Notes: generated by a model not told the origin, from the letters alone. A stretch of DNA of 64,000 nucleotides from HK1 sp965220535 (GCA_965220535.1 OZ244833.1:3782001-3846000), one strand, 5' to 3'; shown: positions 11,300-21,818, counted from the first letter of the stretch. Program-made: numbers and translations.

Positions 11300-11863
11300 C
11301 TATCGCCCGCCCTTCGGCTGATGGCCTTGAGCGCATCCGAATATTCGTTCGAACATCTGAGCCTGCGATATCGCATCGTCGAGGGCATGGTGCGTCTGTT
11401 TCGCCGGGCCTTTGAATCTGTCCGGAATCCGACTCGATCTCGTGTCTTTCCAGCGTCCGCCCCTCAATCCCAAGAAGAGCGATTTGATATCGATCGGCGC
11501 GACGCCGAAGGGGTTTTTGCCCCGGTACGTGTGGAAATACCAGTTGACGAACGCCCAGTCGAAGGCCGCATTGAAGCCCACGGCCACCGGGATCTGTCCA
11601 CCTGAGTTCGACACGATCCATTCATCGAACTGCGCCATCACGACCCTCGGCTCGCGCCCGCACTCGACGAAATAATCAAGCGGCTTCCCGACGACTTCGA
11701 TGGCTTTTGCTAGGGCCTGCGTACCGATCGGCTTCAATTCCGCATAAAAAGACGTCTCGATATTTCCCGCAACGCACGCCCCGATGCTGAGCATGCTGTA
11801 GTCGGGCGGAAAGGGCCCCGAGGCCTCGACGTCGATCGAAATGTAGATTTCGGCGTTTGACAT
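11300..11863 (-). CDS. DEDD-type 3'-5' exonuclease, copy A
   Basis: A small (187 aa) exonuclease of the DnaQ/RNase T fold. The ATG at 11863 is chosen because the family fold begins at once (AEIYISIDVEASGP). Motif I is an intact DxE (D-V-E near residues 11-13), motif II is in GFNAAFDWAFVNW, and motif III is HHALDDA, so all four acidic positions of a DEDDh enzyme appear present. It lies 5 nt after the stop of a truncated effector remnant and about 140 bp after druE on the same strand. Its near-identical relative at 23334-23894 sits in the same position behind the intact CBASS effector. Nucleic-acid substrate unknown; a defence-accessory role is inferred from context. Confidence 0.8.
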   Translation of the reverse strand: MSNAEIYISIDVEASGPFPPDYSMLSIGACVAGNIETSFYAELKPIGTQALAKAIEVVGKPLDYFVECGREPRVVMAQFDEWIVSNSGGQIPVAVGFNAAFDWAFVNWYFHTYRGKNPFGVAPIDIKSLFLGLRGGRWKDTRSSRIPDRFKGPAKQTHHALDDAISQAQMFERIFGCAQGHQPKGGR

Positions 11864-11868
11864 GATCG

Positions 11869-12000
11869 CTAGGGTAGCAAGGGGGCTCGGTCGATGTACT
11901 GAGACCGAAAAGCCCGAAATTCTTCCTTTCGCTCCTCGTTCGAATCGTCGCTTTCCCAAAAGTGGCAGGGGATCGCGCTTTGGTCGCTCCCCCGTAGTAG
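11869..12000 (-). pseudogene. 3' remnant of a CBASS-type SLOG/deoxyribosyltransferase-like effector
   Basis: Read in frame up to a TAG at 11869-11871, this gives DQSAIPCHFWESDDSNEE and then RAFRSQYIDRAPLLP. It matches the last ~39 residues of the complete effector at 23900-25060 (DQSAIPCHFWKTDDSSE, RAFWSQYIDRAPLVL). A few bases of the upstream motif DITGERP are also preserved after an internal deletion. The 5-nt gap to the following exonuclease ATG is the same in both copies. It abuts the druE stop, so the effector was truncated at this junction. Confidence 0.75.
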
Positions 12001-12006
12001 TGTCAG

Positions 12007-15000
12007 TCAACGAGATTTTTTGAGCCTTGCGCTTCGTTTCTTTCGATCGCCATCGATCCGACTTAGGTAAATAATGGTGGGGTGGGTTTTCGAGGCGGCG
12101 GAGACTCTCCCCTTGAAGCCTTTGAGTCTGGACGTTTGCTCGGCCGCGAACCCATCGAATGGAAAGGCTATTCGTTTCTCCGACCGCCAAAATCCCACAC
12201 CCTGATCGAGGCGCAGGTGCCACTGATCGCCTTCCATCCATTCGATCCGCAGTTCACGCGCATGGGGCAGCGCCCCTCGCTTTGCCTCTTCGAAAGCGAA
12301 TTCGCCGGGCAATCCGCCGAAGAGATCCTCGATGACCTCCTTGCGGTCTTGCGCGTATTTCCAGTGGTGGCCGATTTCTCGCGGCGCTCTTGAATCTCTC
12401 GAGTCCAAATCTTCGCTAAGCAATTTCCATGACAACGCATCGACACCGGCATCGAGATAGTTTGCCAAGCCTGCGAGCATCTCGTAGACGAGTCGGGCGG
12501 CAAGCGGCGAGCCGATATATCGATCGGAGTAGGTTATCCCCCGCACGACTCGGGTCGAGAGTCTCTCCCGCAGTTGCGGGCATAGCTCGTCGATTTTCTC
12601 CCAAAGCCTTTTGCCGAAGGTCTGAACGCTCCCGTCGAGCTCCGCGAGGATGGGGAGTTCGGCGATGGTCCCGGGGAATTCTTGCCGCAGTTCCGGGGCC
12701 GATACCGGGGTGCCGACGGGCTCCGGCAGAGGGGCTTCGTCGGTGGCCCTTACGCATAGACTCCCTTCGCGCAGGTTTCCCCAGCGCCGGCTCGGGGCTC
12801 TCGCTTCCTCCTCGGCTACGGCCCAGTGGATCGCTCCCTTATCGCCGCCAAGCGTCGCGATCCGGAACGAGTCCGCAAGGGTGTCGACTTTGAACAGTTC
12901 GATCTTGCCGACCTCGATCAGGCTTGCGAGTTCGTTCGATTGGGCGGGTGACAGGCCATCGAGGGTTGCCTGGGGAACAAAAAAGCGGACGGTGCGATCT
13001 TGCCCTCGCCAGTTGAGGATATCGTTCGCCATCGGCCACGCCGTCGGCTCCCAATGCTCGGGGGATCCCGACAAAAAGAAGTGGATCTCCTTGATATCCA
13101 CGCGTTGGAGGCTGCGACGAATCGCCGAGTCGACGGGCTCGAACTCCGGCTGCGAACGAGATCCGAGCAGCTGTCGGTCCTTCGGGAGACGGATTCCGTT
13201 CAAGATCCCCTTGGCGAGAAATTCCAAAGTCTTGTGGCGATCGAGGAGGTCTATCCGGTATTGCGTGTCGAAGGTGAGCAGGCAACTGTGACAGGCGGAA
13301 TCGCAGTCCTTCGGGCATTCCAAAATACCGGTCGCTCGTTCGACGATAGCGGGTAAATCATGCAAAGCGGCGGCAACATAGCCTGCCCCGCCGCTGGTGG
13401 TGTCGTAAAGGGCGATGGACCATGTCTCGCTCTTGTCGTATGCGCGCGCCGGAACCGCGGCGCATCCGATCTCTCGCTCGTTCACCCCGATACGCTCGGC
13501 AAGCGCTTGCCTTAGGGCCACGCTCAACGAATAAGCGATTACCTTGTCATCGAGGGGAACGCCGCTTTGCGGATCGTGGAGTTGGAGTTCGAAGACATCC
13601 GTATAGGATTCGGCTCCGAGGCGCATATTGCGCTTGATCGCATAACGCTCGTCATTGCCGGCGCACTTCGTTTTTCCGTCGGCCTCCCGGCCGCCTCGAA
13701 GGCGAAAGTGATTCTGCAACGACGGGGGAGGGAGAAGAGCCCCATCCGATTCTTCGGAATCCGCGCGGCCACACCTCAAACAGATCGCGAAGCCGTGGTT
13801 ATGCAAACCGGCGGAGTGATGAAAGATATGGCCTTGCGGGCTGTAGCGATAGCGACCATAGCGACTGATCGGAAGGTCGATCCACTGCGCTTGTTCGGCG
13901 GTGATCCAAGGATCTTTTATCGGTACGAAACTCGGTCGATTGATGTCGTTATGGGGTTGGTAGAGGATGTCCACGGCGAAGCCCGCGGGTTGCAAGTACC
14001 CGAGCTGAGCGATGCTCGTTTTCGGTGCGTCGCAAACACGACACCGATCGCTGCGTCCGTGGCGCGTCCCGCTTGCCCCGCAATGCCGGCATCGCCAAGC
14101 GTGGCGAAGTGCCTGTAGCTCTTGAATATCCTTATCCCCGGGCGGCATTTGCCAGTTGAGGGTAATGCCGGCGGATCGATAGACCCGGCCGTCCAAGACG
14201 ACATCGCTTCCGGGGGCGTAATCGCGCAAGCCGATCTCGATCTCTCTCGAAGGGTAGGATCGATGGCGCCGACGGTTATCCTCCCGCTCGCGGCTTTGTT
14301 TTTTCTCCCCTTTTTTCAACTCGTCCAGGGTCGTCGGGACGAAGGGCACGATCCGGGTGGGAAATCCGTAGCCGGGCAGCACGCCTCGTTTGACCAGCTC
14401 CCCTAACAGGTATTCTCCGGTTATGCGCGCTATCTGCCTCGAAATGGCGAGCTGCGCCGGGCTCTTTTTATCCTCGGTCGTTCCCTGCGAGAACAAAGCG
14501 AGATCGCTGTGCAGAACGTCGATTTCCTCTCGCCACCGCTCCCGTTCTCTTTTTACCTGTTCGGCGGTCTCGCCGAGCAGTCGCAAGGGGTCCATCCCCT
14601 CCAAGCAGGTGCGCCGGATCAAAGTGCGCAGTCCCTCCGTGATCGATCGATCGCGAGCGCGCGAACGACTCGCACACCACTTCTCGAACGACTCGCAAGG
14701 GGAGGGCGATTCCGCGTCGGGCTCGCCGAAGAACCATCCGGCGCCGAAATGGGTCGGGTTCTCCTCCATCGACTTGAGGAATAGCGCGAGCGCCAGCGCA
14801 TTGATATGTCGACCTACGATGCGCTCGCTTTGCAATGAAACCCGAGGAATATAGATGGGGGTTCTAAATGGCCAAGTCGGGTTTCGGAACACCGCTTCTC
14901 CGTGCGGCGTGCTTTTGCACATCGTCAGGCTATAAGCCGAGCTTTCGCCGCGTCTTCCCGCTCGTCCGGCCCGCTGGAGAAAATTTGCCGGATTCGGCGG

Positions 15001-18000
15001 TGCGTTGTTCATCGCCACCGCCGAGAGCCCGCCGATATCCACGCCGAGCTCCATCGTGGTGGAGCAGCTCAGGACGTTGATCAGACCCTTTTTGAAGCGC
15101 TCTTCGTAGCGACGGAGGGTGCTGCCGCTTTGTTGTGCCGAATGCTCCGCTACCCGGATATAGGGAACGATTTTCGCGATTCGGTCACTGACTTCGAGCC
15201 AAGCGCCGGCGGTTCGCGCGGCACCGACGGTCGCATCGCCTTCCAGCCATTCGTTTATATCTACGCTCGAAATTCTCGCTCCGGTCGAGGATCGCCAATG
15301 CGGATGAGGAATGCCAGGCATCGAAACGGGCTGGGCTTCGAGCATCCGAAGGTCGAACTGCTTAGGCAGAGACGCAGGAAGGTAGGGGGTCAATCCCCGA
15401 AAGGTCGTATCCAGCAAGCGCATGGTCACGGGGCAAAGCCAAGCTTTTTGAACATCGACCAGATCCGCTTGCTTATGGAGCTCCAATAGGTAACCATCCG
15501 AGCTTTGTTGCAGAATACGCTGCAGTTGCCTCCACGCAGCATCGAGTAAATCGTCGATGGTGTGTCGGTCATCGGAGCTATCGAGAGAAAGCCCCAATCC
15601 GCGGACGAGTAGCTGCACGGCGCGACTTCGTACGACAGATCCGCGCGGTCGATTCAACTTCGGCCACACTCTCTGTTTTTTTCTCGGGTTTTCAAAATCC
15701 GGCCCTAGGAAATATCGTGTCTGGGCCGGGGTGCCGATCCATCGGAGAAACCCATCAGAAATCGAAACCGCACTTGATCCGCGGATTAGGTAGTCCAGAC
15801 AGATTTTTAAAAAATCTCTCCAATCATCGGCTCCGAGCCCTATTCTCCGAGCCTCCACGGGTGGTTCATGAATGTCGCGTAGTTTCGGATAGTCGAGCGC
15901 CACCAACCCAAGGCTTTCGAGCGAGAACTGTCGGCGCGGGCGGCGGAAAAATTCGCGCAACAAACAAAACCGCGGAAGTTGCTCCGGGCGGATATCCCCT
16001 AGAGCCAGATCTTCCCAGGCTTTTGCCATCCATTCGCGCACCGCATAGTCATGGCGTAATTGATCTTCGGCTTCGCTCCAAGACAATCGACCTCTTATCG
16101 GTTGGGCAGCGGCGTCGAGGCGGCCCCGAATCTCCTCGATCATATTTTTGATTGCGGGACCCGGGTTCGGCACTCCCTCGAGTTCTCGCAGCCTTTGCCG
16201 ATTCTTTTCTCCGTTGATGCTGTCCTCGTCGGCGGCTTTCTCCCGCGCCGCGCCGACCGCGTGATACAGGACACTGCGGATATGGTTGCGCTCGGTTTCC
16301 AACTGGGCCTTCACCGCGAAACGAGCGGTGCCCTGTCGACTGTCGCTGAAGCTCAGCACGCGCCGCCCGTCGAAGGGCCCGTGCCTGACTTCGCCCTCGC
16401 CGCGAGGGGTGGCTTCGAGGAGCGTCGGAATCGCGATGCCAAGGAGGAAGGGCGCCCCGATCCGGGGCGGACGAAATACCGGCCGATTCACCCGTTCGAT
16501 CGCCCCGCAGTGCCCGCACCGAAGCCCCTCTTTCGGGTCCGGCAGCACGAGTCCCAAGGGCAGACCGGTGGTGTCGTCAGCGTCCTCGTCGAGGATTCGA
16601 AGATTCTTCGGGTCGATGGTCGTCTCGATAGCGGCATTCGAGTCGCTAGCGGCTATCAAGCGGATCAAGCCGCCACCTGTCGGTTCGCTTTCATCCTCGG
16701 CAACGGCTTCGTCTTCTAGCGCTTCCAATCCATCGTCGAATTCATCCTCTTCGCGGTCGAAGCCCCGAGCCCGAAGAAAGCGGTTTCCATCATCGAATGC
16801 TTCTTCCGCCGCCAAGTACTCGGTACCGCATTCACCGCACAGGATCAGTTCGTAGCAAGGCGAGTTGCAGTGATGGCAACGGTCCCGTCGCTCCGAATAG
16901 ACCGCCCCGAAAGGCCACTTGGCATCATCCAAGGGCGTCGCTTGGCGCCCGGCGCACTTCGAGTTCACGCAAGCCCAAAGCCCGATCTGCGTACGGTGGA
17001 AGAAATGACCGCGAAGGGGAAGGAAAGGATCGTCGTCTCGCCGAGCCTGTGAAGCGCGGTCGAGGAGTTCGAGCGTCTCCATGCACTGATCGGCGGTGGG
17101 CGATTTTCCTTTGTGATCCAAGCGGGTCGCGGTCAGTTCTCGAAGGGTTTTGGCCCCATCGACGAGCTGGTTGCGAAGGGCGATGGCACCGGGGTCGGCG
17201 GCGAGGTGATCGAATATCTCCTCCGGGGCGAGCTGCTTAAGGTCGGCGTCAGCGGTAGGGGCCGGCGCCCTTCGCTTGGGAAGGTCGGGAACCTGCCGCT
17301 TGCCGATGACGACATCCACCTGCGCGGCGTCCACCCCCGCAACATCGGCCAAGAAGTTTCGCAATCGCTTTTCGATCGCCTGAGGGTCTTCGCTCGAGAT
17401 GGTCGCTGACGTTGCCACGAAGCGAACGTCTCGAGGCTCCACATCGAAAGCGTGCATGACTCGTCTTAGCAGGAGGGAGAGTTCCGCGGCTTGGGAGCCT
17501 ACGTACGAATGCGCCTCGTCCAAAACGATCCATTTCAGGCCTCCCTTCGAAGCGTCGAGGATGGGTCGGTCGTCTTTGCGAACCAACATGTATTCGAGCA
17601 TGGTCGCGTTGGTGACGAGCACCGGGGGCGGCTCGTCTCGCAGCAATTTGCGCGAGAGGACTTCCTCCGGATGCTCTCGCTGCACCCTCGCGCGCTCCGT
17701 TTGTGGCGTTTCGCCGTTGTAGAGACAGAACCTGATGCGCCCGTCGAAGTGCGCGGTCCAAGCGCGCAAGCGGTCGCGCTGGCTGTTGATGAGCGCATTG
17801 AGAGGGTAGAGAAAGAGCGCTCTTACCCCGTAGAGCGGTTGTCTTTTTTGTTGGGCGCGAACCAGATCGTCGAGGATGGGAACCAAAAAGCACTCCGTTT
17901 TCCCGGACCCCGTTCCGCTGGTGACGACCACCGAGCGCGCCGGATCCCGCGTGAGCGCATTCCAAGCCTCGAGTTGGTGGCGATAAGGGGCTCGATTCGA

Positions 18001-18291
18001 TGGAAACCGATATTCGCGAAGCGTGCGAGGGGGCGAATCCATGGCCTTGATCAGATCGGGGTGAAGCAGGCTGCCTGCCAGATTGGCCATGGTTTTATCG
18101 GCGAGGCGCCAGCCGAACATCGACTCGAAAACGGGATCGGCGATGAAACTGCCTTTTTGCCCGGCGGATTGCTCGAATATTCCCCGGAGGTGCTCGCGCA
18201 GCGGTTGCGATCTCGTTCCGATCAAACTGATCGCGGCTCGGGCCGAGCGCGTGGAGAGTTGCCGCGCCAACGAAGAGAAGTTTCCGGGCAT
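12007..18291 (-). CDS. druE: Druantia-like DruE: giant DEAH helicase with DUF1998 domain
   Basis: A 2094-aa SF2 helicase. The N-terminal RecA lobe has Walker A TSGTGSGKTE (~124-133), DEAH (~258-261) and the SAT motif VATSATI (~295). Zinc-ribbon cysteines occur near residue 480 (CHHCNSPC, CGECG) and near 1410 (CRHCG, CRVC). The second helicase lobe carries ELGVDIGG and motif VI QRAGRAGRRGES (~1107). A DUF1998/MZB-type module with four Cys lies near 1660 (GGAGYVAA, CPKDCDSACHSC). Size and domain order match DruE of the Druantia anti-phage system. The preceding ~1170-aa gene ends 5 nt upstream, giving the two-gene architecture of Druantia type III. Mechanism is not established from sequence; helicase action on invading DNA is the family expectation. 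Confidence 0.8.
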   Translation of the reverse strand: MPGNFSSLARQLSTRSARAAISLIGTRSQPLREHLRGIFEQSAGQKGSFIADPVFESMFGWRLADKTMANLAGSLLHPDLIKAMDSPPRTLREYRFPSNRAPYRHQLEAWNALTRDPARSVVVTSGTGSGKTECFLVPILDDLVRAQQKRQPLYGVRALFLYPLNALINSQRDRLRAWTAHFDGRIRFCLYNGETPQTERARVQREHPEEVLSRKLLRDEPPPVLVTNATMLEYMLVRKDDRPILDASKGGLKWIVLDEAHSYVGSQAAELSLLLRRVMHAFDVEPRDVRFVATSATISSEDPQAIEKRLRNFLADVAGVDAAQVDVVIGKRQVPDLPKRRAPAPTADADLKQLAPEEIFDHLAADPGAIALRNQLVDGAKTLRELTATRLDHKGKSPTADQCMETLELLDRASQARRDDDPFLPLRGHFFHRTQIGLWACVNSKCAGRQATPLDDAKWPFGAVYSERRDRCHHCNSPCYELILCGECGTEYLAAEEAFDDGNRFLRARGFDREEDEFDDGLEALEDEAVAEDESEPTGGGLIRLIAASDSNAAIETTIDPKNLRILDEDADDTTGLPLGLVLPDPKEGLRCGHCGAIERVNRPVFRPPRIGAPFLLGIAIPTLLEATPRGEGEVRHGPFDGRRVLSFSDSRQGTARFAVKAQLETERNHIRSVLYHAVGAAREKAADEDSINGEKNRQRLRELEGVPNPGPAIKNMIEEIRGRLDAAAQPIRGRLSWSEAEDQLRHDYAVREWMAKAWEDLALGDIRPEQLPRFCLLREFFRRPRRQFSLESLGLVALDYPKLRDIHEPPVEARRIGLGADDWRDFLKICLDYLIRGSSAVSISDGFLRWIGTPAQTRYFLGPDFENPRKKQRVWPKLNRPRGSVVRSRAVQLLVRGLGLSLDSSDDRHTIDDLLDAAWRQLQRILQQSSDGYLLELHKQADLVDVQKAWLCPVTMRLLDTTFRGLTPYLPASLPKQFDLRMLEAQPVSMPGIPHPHWRSSTGARISSVDINEWLEGDATVGAARTAGAWLEVSDRIAKIVPYIRVAEHSAQQSGSTLRRYEERFKKGLINVLSCSTTMELGVDIGGLSAVAMNNAPPNPANFLQRAGRAGRRGESSAYSLTMCKSTPHGEAVFRNPTWPFRTPIYIPRVSLQSERIVGRHINALALALFLKSMEENPTHFGAGWFFGEPDAESPSPCESFEKWCASRSRARDRSITEGLRTLIRRTCLEGMDPLRLLGETAEQVKRERERWREEIDVLHSDLALFSQGTTEDKKSPAQLAISRQIARITGEYLLGELVKRGVLPGYGFPTRIVPFVPTTLDELKKGEKKQSREREDNRRRHRSYPSREIEIGLRDYAPGSDVVLDGRVYRSAGITLNWQMPPGDKDIQELQALRHAWRCRHCGASGTRHGRSDRCRVCDAPKTSIAQLGYLQPAGFAVDILYQPHNDINRPSFVPIKDPWITAEQAQWIDLPISRYGRYRYSPQGHIFHHSAGLHNHGFAICLRCGRADSEESDGALLPPPSLQNHFRLRGGREADGKTKCAGNDERYAIKRNMRLGAESYTDVFELQLHDPQSGVPLDDKVIAYSLSVALRQALAERIGVNEREIGCAAVPARAYDKSETWSIALYDTTSGGAGYVAAALHDLPAIVERATGILECPKDCDSACHSCLLTFDTQYRIDLLDRHKTLEFLAKGILNGIRLPKDRQLLGSRSQPEFEPVDSAIRRSLQRVDIKEIHFFLSGSPEHWEPTAWPMANDILNWRGQDRTVRFFVPQATLDGLSPAQSNELASLIEVGKIELFKVDTLADSFRIATLGGDKGAIHWAVAEEEARAPSRRWGNLREGSLCVRATDEAPLPEPVGTPVSAPELRQEFPGTIAELPILAELDGSVQTFGKRLWEKIDELCPQLRERLSTRVVRGITYSDRYIGSPLAARLVYEMLAGLANYLDAGVDALSWKLLSEDLDSRDSRAPREIGHHWKYAQDRKEVIEDLFGGLPGEFAFEEAKRGALPHARELRIEWMEGDQWHLRLDQGVGFWRSEKRIAFPFDGFAAEQTSRLKGFKGRVSAASKTHPTIIYLSRIDGDRKKRSARLKKSR

Positions 18292-18296
18292 ATCTT

Positions 18297-21200
18297 TTAT
18301 CTCGTTCCCAGCAATTCAGGCTCGGCTTCGAAAGCCTCCCCGATCCCGATGAGCAGCGCCATGGCGTAGGCCCGCTCGAACCAGTTTTCATCGAAGTCCC
18401 GAAGAAAGCGGATTTCCTGGGATTCTCGTTCTGAGACCTCAAGTCCGCATACGCTCGCGATCGCGGCGAGTATCGGCGCGTTGACTACGCCGATTCGATG
18501 TCGCGTGCCGCTGCCTTCTCGAATCAAGAGTTTTTCGAGTCCCGCCGGAAGTCGGTTGGTTCGATTGAAACGCTCGGTGATCGCCTGTCCCGTTGGCCAT
18601 TGCAGCTCGTCGGCGTGTGTTTGCAGGAGCTGGCGATACTCGTTTTTCATGAGACTTAGGACTTGTTTTGCGCCTAGGGGGGTTCTCGCCATTCGAAGGT
18701 TGCGACAGGTCGGTTTTCGCTCTTCGAATATCGTCGATTCCAACCACTCGACGATCATTTCGAAGAAGGGTCCGTGCGCGGGCGCTTTTTGAAAAAACCG
18801 CTTGAATGCACCGTAGACGATCTCATCCGCCTCCGGCACCTCCTCGAGTTGCCCTCGCAGCATGTCGGCGAAGCGCTCGGATGCCTGCGTCCAAGAGGCG
18901 ATCGGAACGAGATGCCAAGAAAAGGGTGTCTGATCGAGCAGGTGGAATATCAGATCGAAGCCGGTATCGTCGGCGTTCAGCAATAAGGTGATGACAGCCT
19001 TGGGTTTGAGAATCAAGCGGTCCACGAGATCGAGGGTCGCCGGCGGCAGATCCCCGAAGGCTTTCAGGTAGGCCAGCAGATCCGTCCACCGAGGATCGCC
19101 CGGGTGTTCGGAGAGTTCCTCCAAAAGAGCGTCGAAAGCGGCGTTGCGCTCGTCCTGATTCGGGATTCGCACGACCTGTTCGAGCCGATACGCAGCGGGG
19201 TCGATATCGGGATCTTCTTGCGTTTCTCCCTCGATGGTCCAGAGTTTGGGCTGCGCCCGGCACCACTCGCCCTCCAGCCCTAAAATGATCCAAGGACCGG
19301 GCGCTCGCCCGTCGGGGTCGAATCGCCAAGCGTAAGGATCCTCCAAGCTTCCACATCCGCAGCGCTCGAGGGACTCGCGCTCGGCATGATGGTCCCATAG
19401 CGGAACCGCCTCGACGCGAAAGCGGTCGAGGTCGATGGTTTTCGCTGCTTCGTATTCGGGCTTCAGTCGCACAAGCCCTTGCGCCTTGACTCGCTTGAAC
19501 GCGAGATCGAAGGGTGCGATATCGAGGTGTAAGTGACCTTGGTCGAAGGGCGGTTTTATAGTCAGCCTCAGATGAGCGTATTGATTGCTCGTCGCTCGGA
19601 AAAGGCTATCCACCCGGCTTCGAATCGCCCGCAGGTCGACTTCCCACCGGCCGATATCGGTTTTTCGGAGTCGCTCGTTCAACCAAAGAATCTTTTTGAT
19701 CTCCGGCATCAGATCCTCGGCTCTCAATTCACCATCGACCGAATAGATTCCCGAGCCACCGGCTACGGTGACCACCGCTGTCACCCCTCCTAGCCGGCCC
19801 GAAGCGATCCTCTCCCCGTTTCGCAGGAAGCGGCCGTCCCGATCGACGAATCGAGCGCCTCGTGCGGGGAAGGGCACGCGGATCGATGTTTCTCGCTCTT
19901 CGTCCCAGCGAAATCGAAGGCCAAGAACGAGCGGCGCTTCTTCGTCGGCATGGACGATGAGCCGCTGCCGAGCGCCATCATCGAGACTCTCGGTCTCTCC
20001 TTTGATGCCCTCGCTTCGATCGAATCCCACCATGCCATCCGAGAGCCCGCCGATCTCGATCTTGCCGCCACAGTCGTCGATCGGATACAGGTCGAGCGAA
20101 AAACCCTCGGGCACGACGGTTGCGTTCATACGGGCCCGAATGGCACCGTCGTCGAGCGCCCGAACGAAGACGTCTCCGAGGCAGTCCTTCGAGTACGGCC
20201 GCCACGCACCGGATCGAGCGGGACGCCATTCGATCGTTGTATTGGATACCCGGCGCGGGACGGCCTCGGGGGGGTACTCCCATAGATTCGGGAGGCCACG
20301 GAAAACGACGGACGAAGAGCCGCTGAAATAAATCTGCTCCCCCGACAACTTGAACTCGGCGGAGGTCTCTTGGTGGTCGGCGGTGCGTACGACACACCGA
20401 CCGTATTCTTGGTCGATGCACTCGATCACTCCGTTGACGCGGTAGAGGATGCGTTCGAAGGCCGGGCAGGTGCCGATCTCTTCCGCGGCGCCCCCGCCTT
20501 GGGGCGTAATACGGGTAGCCGTCGACACCGCAAGGTATGCCGATTCATGGCGGGTACGCAGGCTGCCTTCACCGAGAAATTCGAGTTCTTGGCAAAGCCC
20601 TTCTTTGTCGACGAATAACCAAGGGAGTTCCGAGAGCGCACCGGCACCGGGGATTCGATCGGAGCGATTGAGATTTCTCGCGGACGATGCAATCAAACCC
20701 CAACCGGATGCTGCTGTCGCCCCCTTTCGGGTGCGGTCGATTCCCGGGGGCATTTCGATGAAATATTTACGTTCATCCCCGGAACCCGTTTGTGTCACCA
20801 ACGCCAGCATTTTGTTGTCGTCATCACCGCCGGAGAGGATTTCGAATCGACCGGGGAGCTCGAGTACATCGGCTCCGAATATTCCTTTCATTTGAAGAGC
20901 GTCGAGCGTCGGGGGGATACGCAGCTCGGCCTCCAAGTTCCAGCCTGATCCATCATCGACAAGGCGGCGAACGACCTTGAAATCGAACCCTTTTACGCGC
21001 GAAAGCCGATTGGCTTCTTGAACCAGGTTATTGAGCAGCGCCCGAGCGGTTTCGTCTTCGATAAGCAGCGGGATCGGTTTCCGCCACTCGGGCTCGGTAC
21101 GGTCCAGATACGCCACCGGGTCTTTCATGTCCCCGACCCGGCCCTGCAATTCCCAGATCGCCTCGCCGATCTCGCCGGCAAGCGTGAACACGACATCTTG

Positions 21201-21818
21201 GCGAAAACTGCGAGGGAGATACCTGCTTTCCATCTCGGCCAGACGGCTCGGCGACATCCCGGAACGCCCGTACTCGTGAAAGGTTCGCAGCACGGCCCGG
21301 AAGTAGCGTTGCAGCCCCGCGCCCTCTTGTCGGAGCATCTTGAGAGGCAAACCACCCTCGCAAGCAAGCGTGGCGAGAAAGGCTCGTTGGGCTCCCGTTC
21401 GAAGCAGCGGACGGCGCCAGAATTCCAAGCCTCGCTCCACGACCTCGTAACGAGCCGGCGGCAGCAGCGATGGATGATCCGCCGCTTTCAGGATCGGCTC
21501 CCACGCCCAAGGCCCGCCCTCGTAGTGTCGGCGCCACCACTCGGAGACGAAAAGACAGAAACCGGCGGCGCCTGAGGGCTCCGTCAGTCGATACGTTTCT
21601 TCGTCGTTGATTATCCGAGTCAATCGTTCGAATTCATCGTCCGAGCAGCGATATTCGTAAAGAGGCCGCCCATCCGGATGCGACACGGACCTGCCTTGGA
21701 TGAACTCGGAGGTAAATGCAATAAGATCCACTATGCTCACCTGTTGCTCGAAGCGAGGCTTTCTGACCGAGATTTTTAGGCTCCCTTGTGCGCCCGTTTT
21801 CGTTCGGATTATATCCAT
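18297..21818 (-). CDS. druH: Druantia type III DruH-like large protein
   Basis: A 1173-aa soluble protein with no signal peptide or membrane segments and no catalytic motif that I recognise. It starts at the ATG 21818 (MDIIRTKTGAQGS) and ends 5 nt before druE, so the two are almost certainly co-transcribed. A ~1.1-kb-residue partner placed immediately before a ~2000-aa DUF1998 helicase is the defining layout of Druantia type III, where the partner is DruH. The assignment rests on size, position and partner, not on a motif. The gene is divergent from the AAA+ ATPase across 233 bp. Confidence 0.65.
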   Translation of the reverse strand: MDIIRTKTGAQGSLKISVRKPRFEQQVSIVDLIAFTSEFIQGRSVSHPDGRPLYEYRCSDDEFERLTRIINDEETYRLTEPSGAAGFCLFVSEWWRRHYEGGPWAWEPILKAADHPSLLPPARYEVVERGLEFWRRPLLRTGAQRAFLATLACEGGLPLKMLRQEGAGLQRYFRAVLRTFHEYGRSGMSPSRLAEMESRYLPRSFRQDVVFTLAGEIGEAIWELQGRVGDMKDPVAYLDRTEPEWRKPIPLLIEDETARALLNNLVQEANRLSRVKGFDFKVVRRLVDDGSGWNLEAELRIPPTLDALQMKGIFGADVLELPGRFEILSGGDDDNKMLALVTQTGSGDERKYFIEMPPGIDRTRKGATAASGWGLIASSARNLNRSDRIPGAGALSELPWLFVDKEGLCQELEFLGEGSLRTRHESAYLAVSTATRITPQGGGAAEEIGTCPAFERILYRVNGVIECIDQEYGRCVVRTADHQETSAEFKLSGEQIYFSGSSSVVFRGLPNLWEYPPEAVPRRVSNTTIEWRPARSGAWRPYSKDCLGDVFVRALDDGAIRARMNATVVPEGFSLDLYPIDDCGGKIEIGGLSDGMVGFDRSEGIKGETESLDDGARQRLIVHADEEAPLVLGLRFRWDEERETSIRVPFPARGARFVDRDGRFLRNGERIASGRLGGVTAVVTVAGGSGIYSVDGELRAEDLMPEIKKILWLNERLRKTDIGRWEVDLRAIRSRVDSLFRATSNQYAHLRLTIKPPFDQGHLHLDIAPFDLAFKRVKAQGLVRLKPEYEAAKTIDLDRFRVEAVPLWDHHAERESLERCGCGSLEDPYAWRFDPDGRAPGPWIILGLEGEWCRAQPKLWTIEGETQEDPDIDPAAYRLEQVVRIPNQDERNAAFDALLEELSEHPGDPRWTDLLAYLKAFGDLPPATLDLVDRLILKPKAVITLLLNADDTGFDLIFHLLDQTPFSWHLVPIASWTQASERFADMLRGQLEEVPEADEIVYGAFKRFFQKAPAHGPFFEMIVEWLESTIFEERKPTCRNLRMARTPLGAKQVLSLMKNEYRQLLQTHADELQWPTGQAITERFNRTNRLPAGLEKLLIREGSGTRHRIGVVNAPILAAIASVCGLEVSERESQEIRFLRDFDENWFERAYAMALLIGIGEAFEAEPELLGTR

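Larger units (their letters stand above)
11246..12000. repeat. Direct repeat copy A (effector 3' end + exonuclease)
   Basis: About 740 bp here recur in the same orientation at 23277-24017 with scattered base differences. The unit starts at gatcgctgccggg, includes a complete exonuclease gene, and runs into the last codons of a CBASS-type effector. Copy A lacks roughly 84 bp that copy B keeps between ggtcg and ggtcgctcccccgt, then continues to match for a few bases before ending next to the druE stop codon. The two copies bracket the Druantia-like genes and the AAA gene. Confidence 0.85.
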
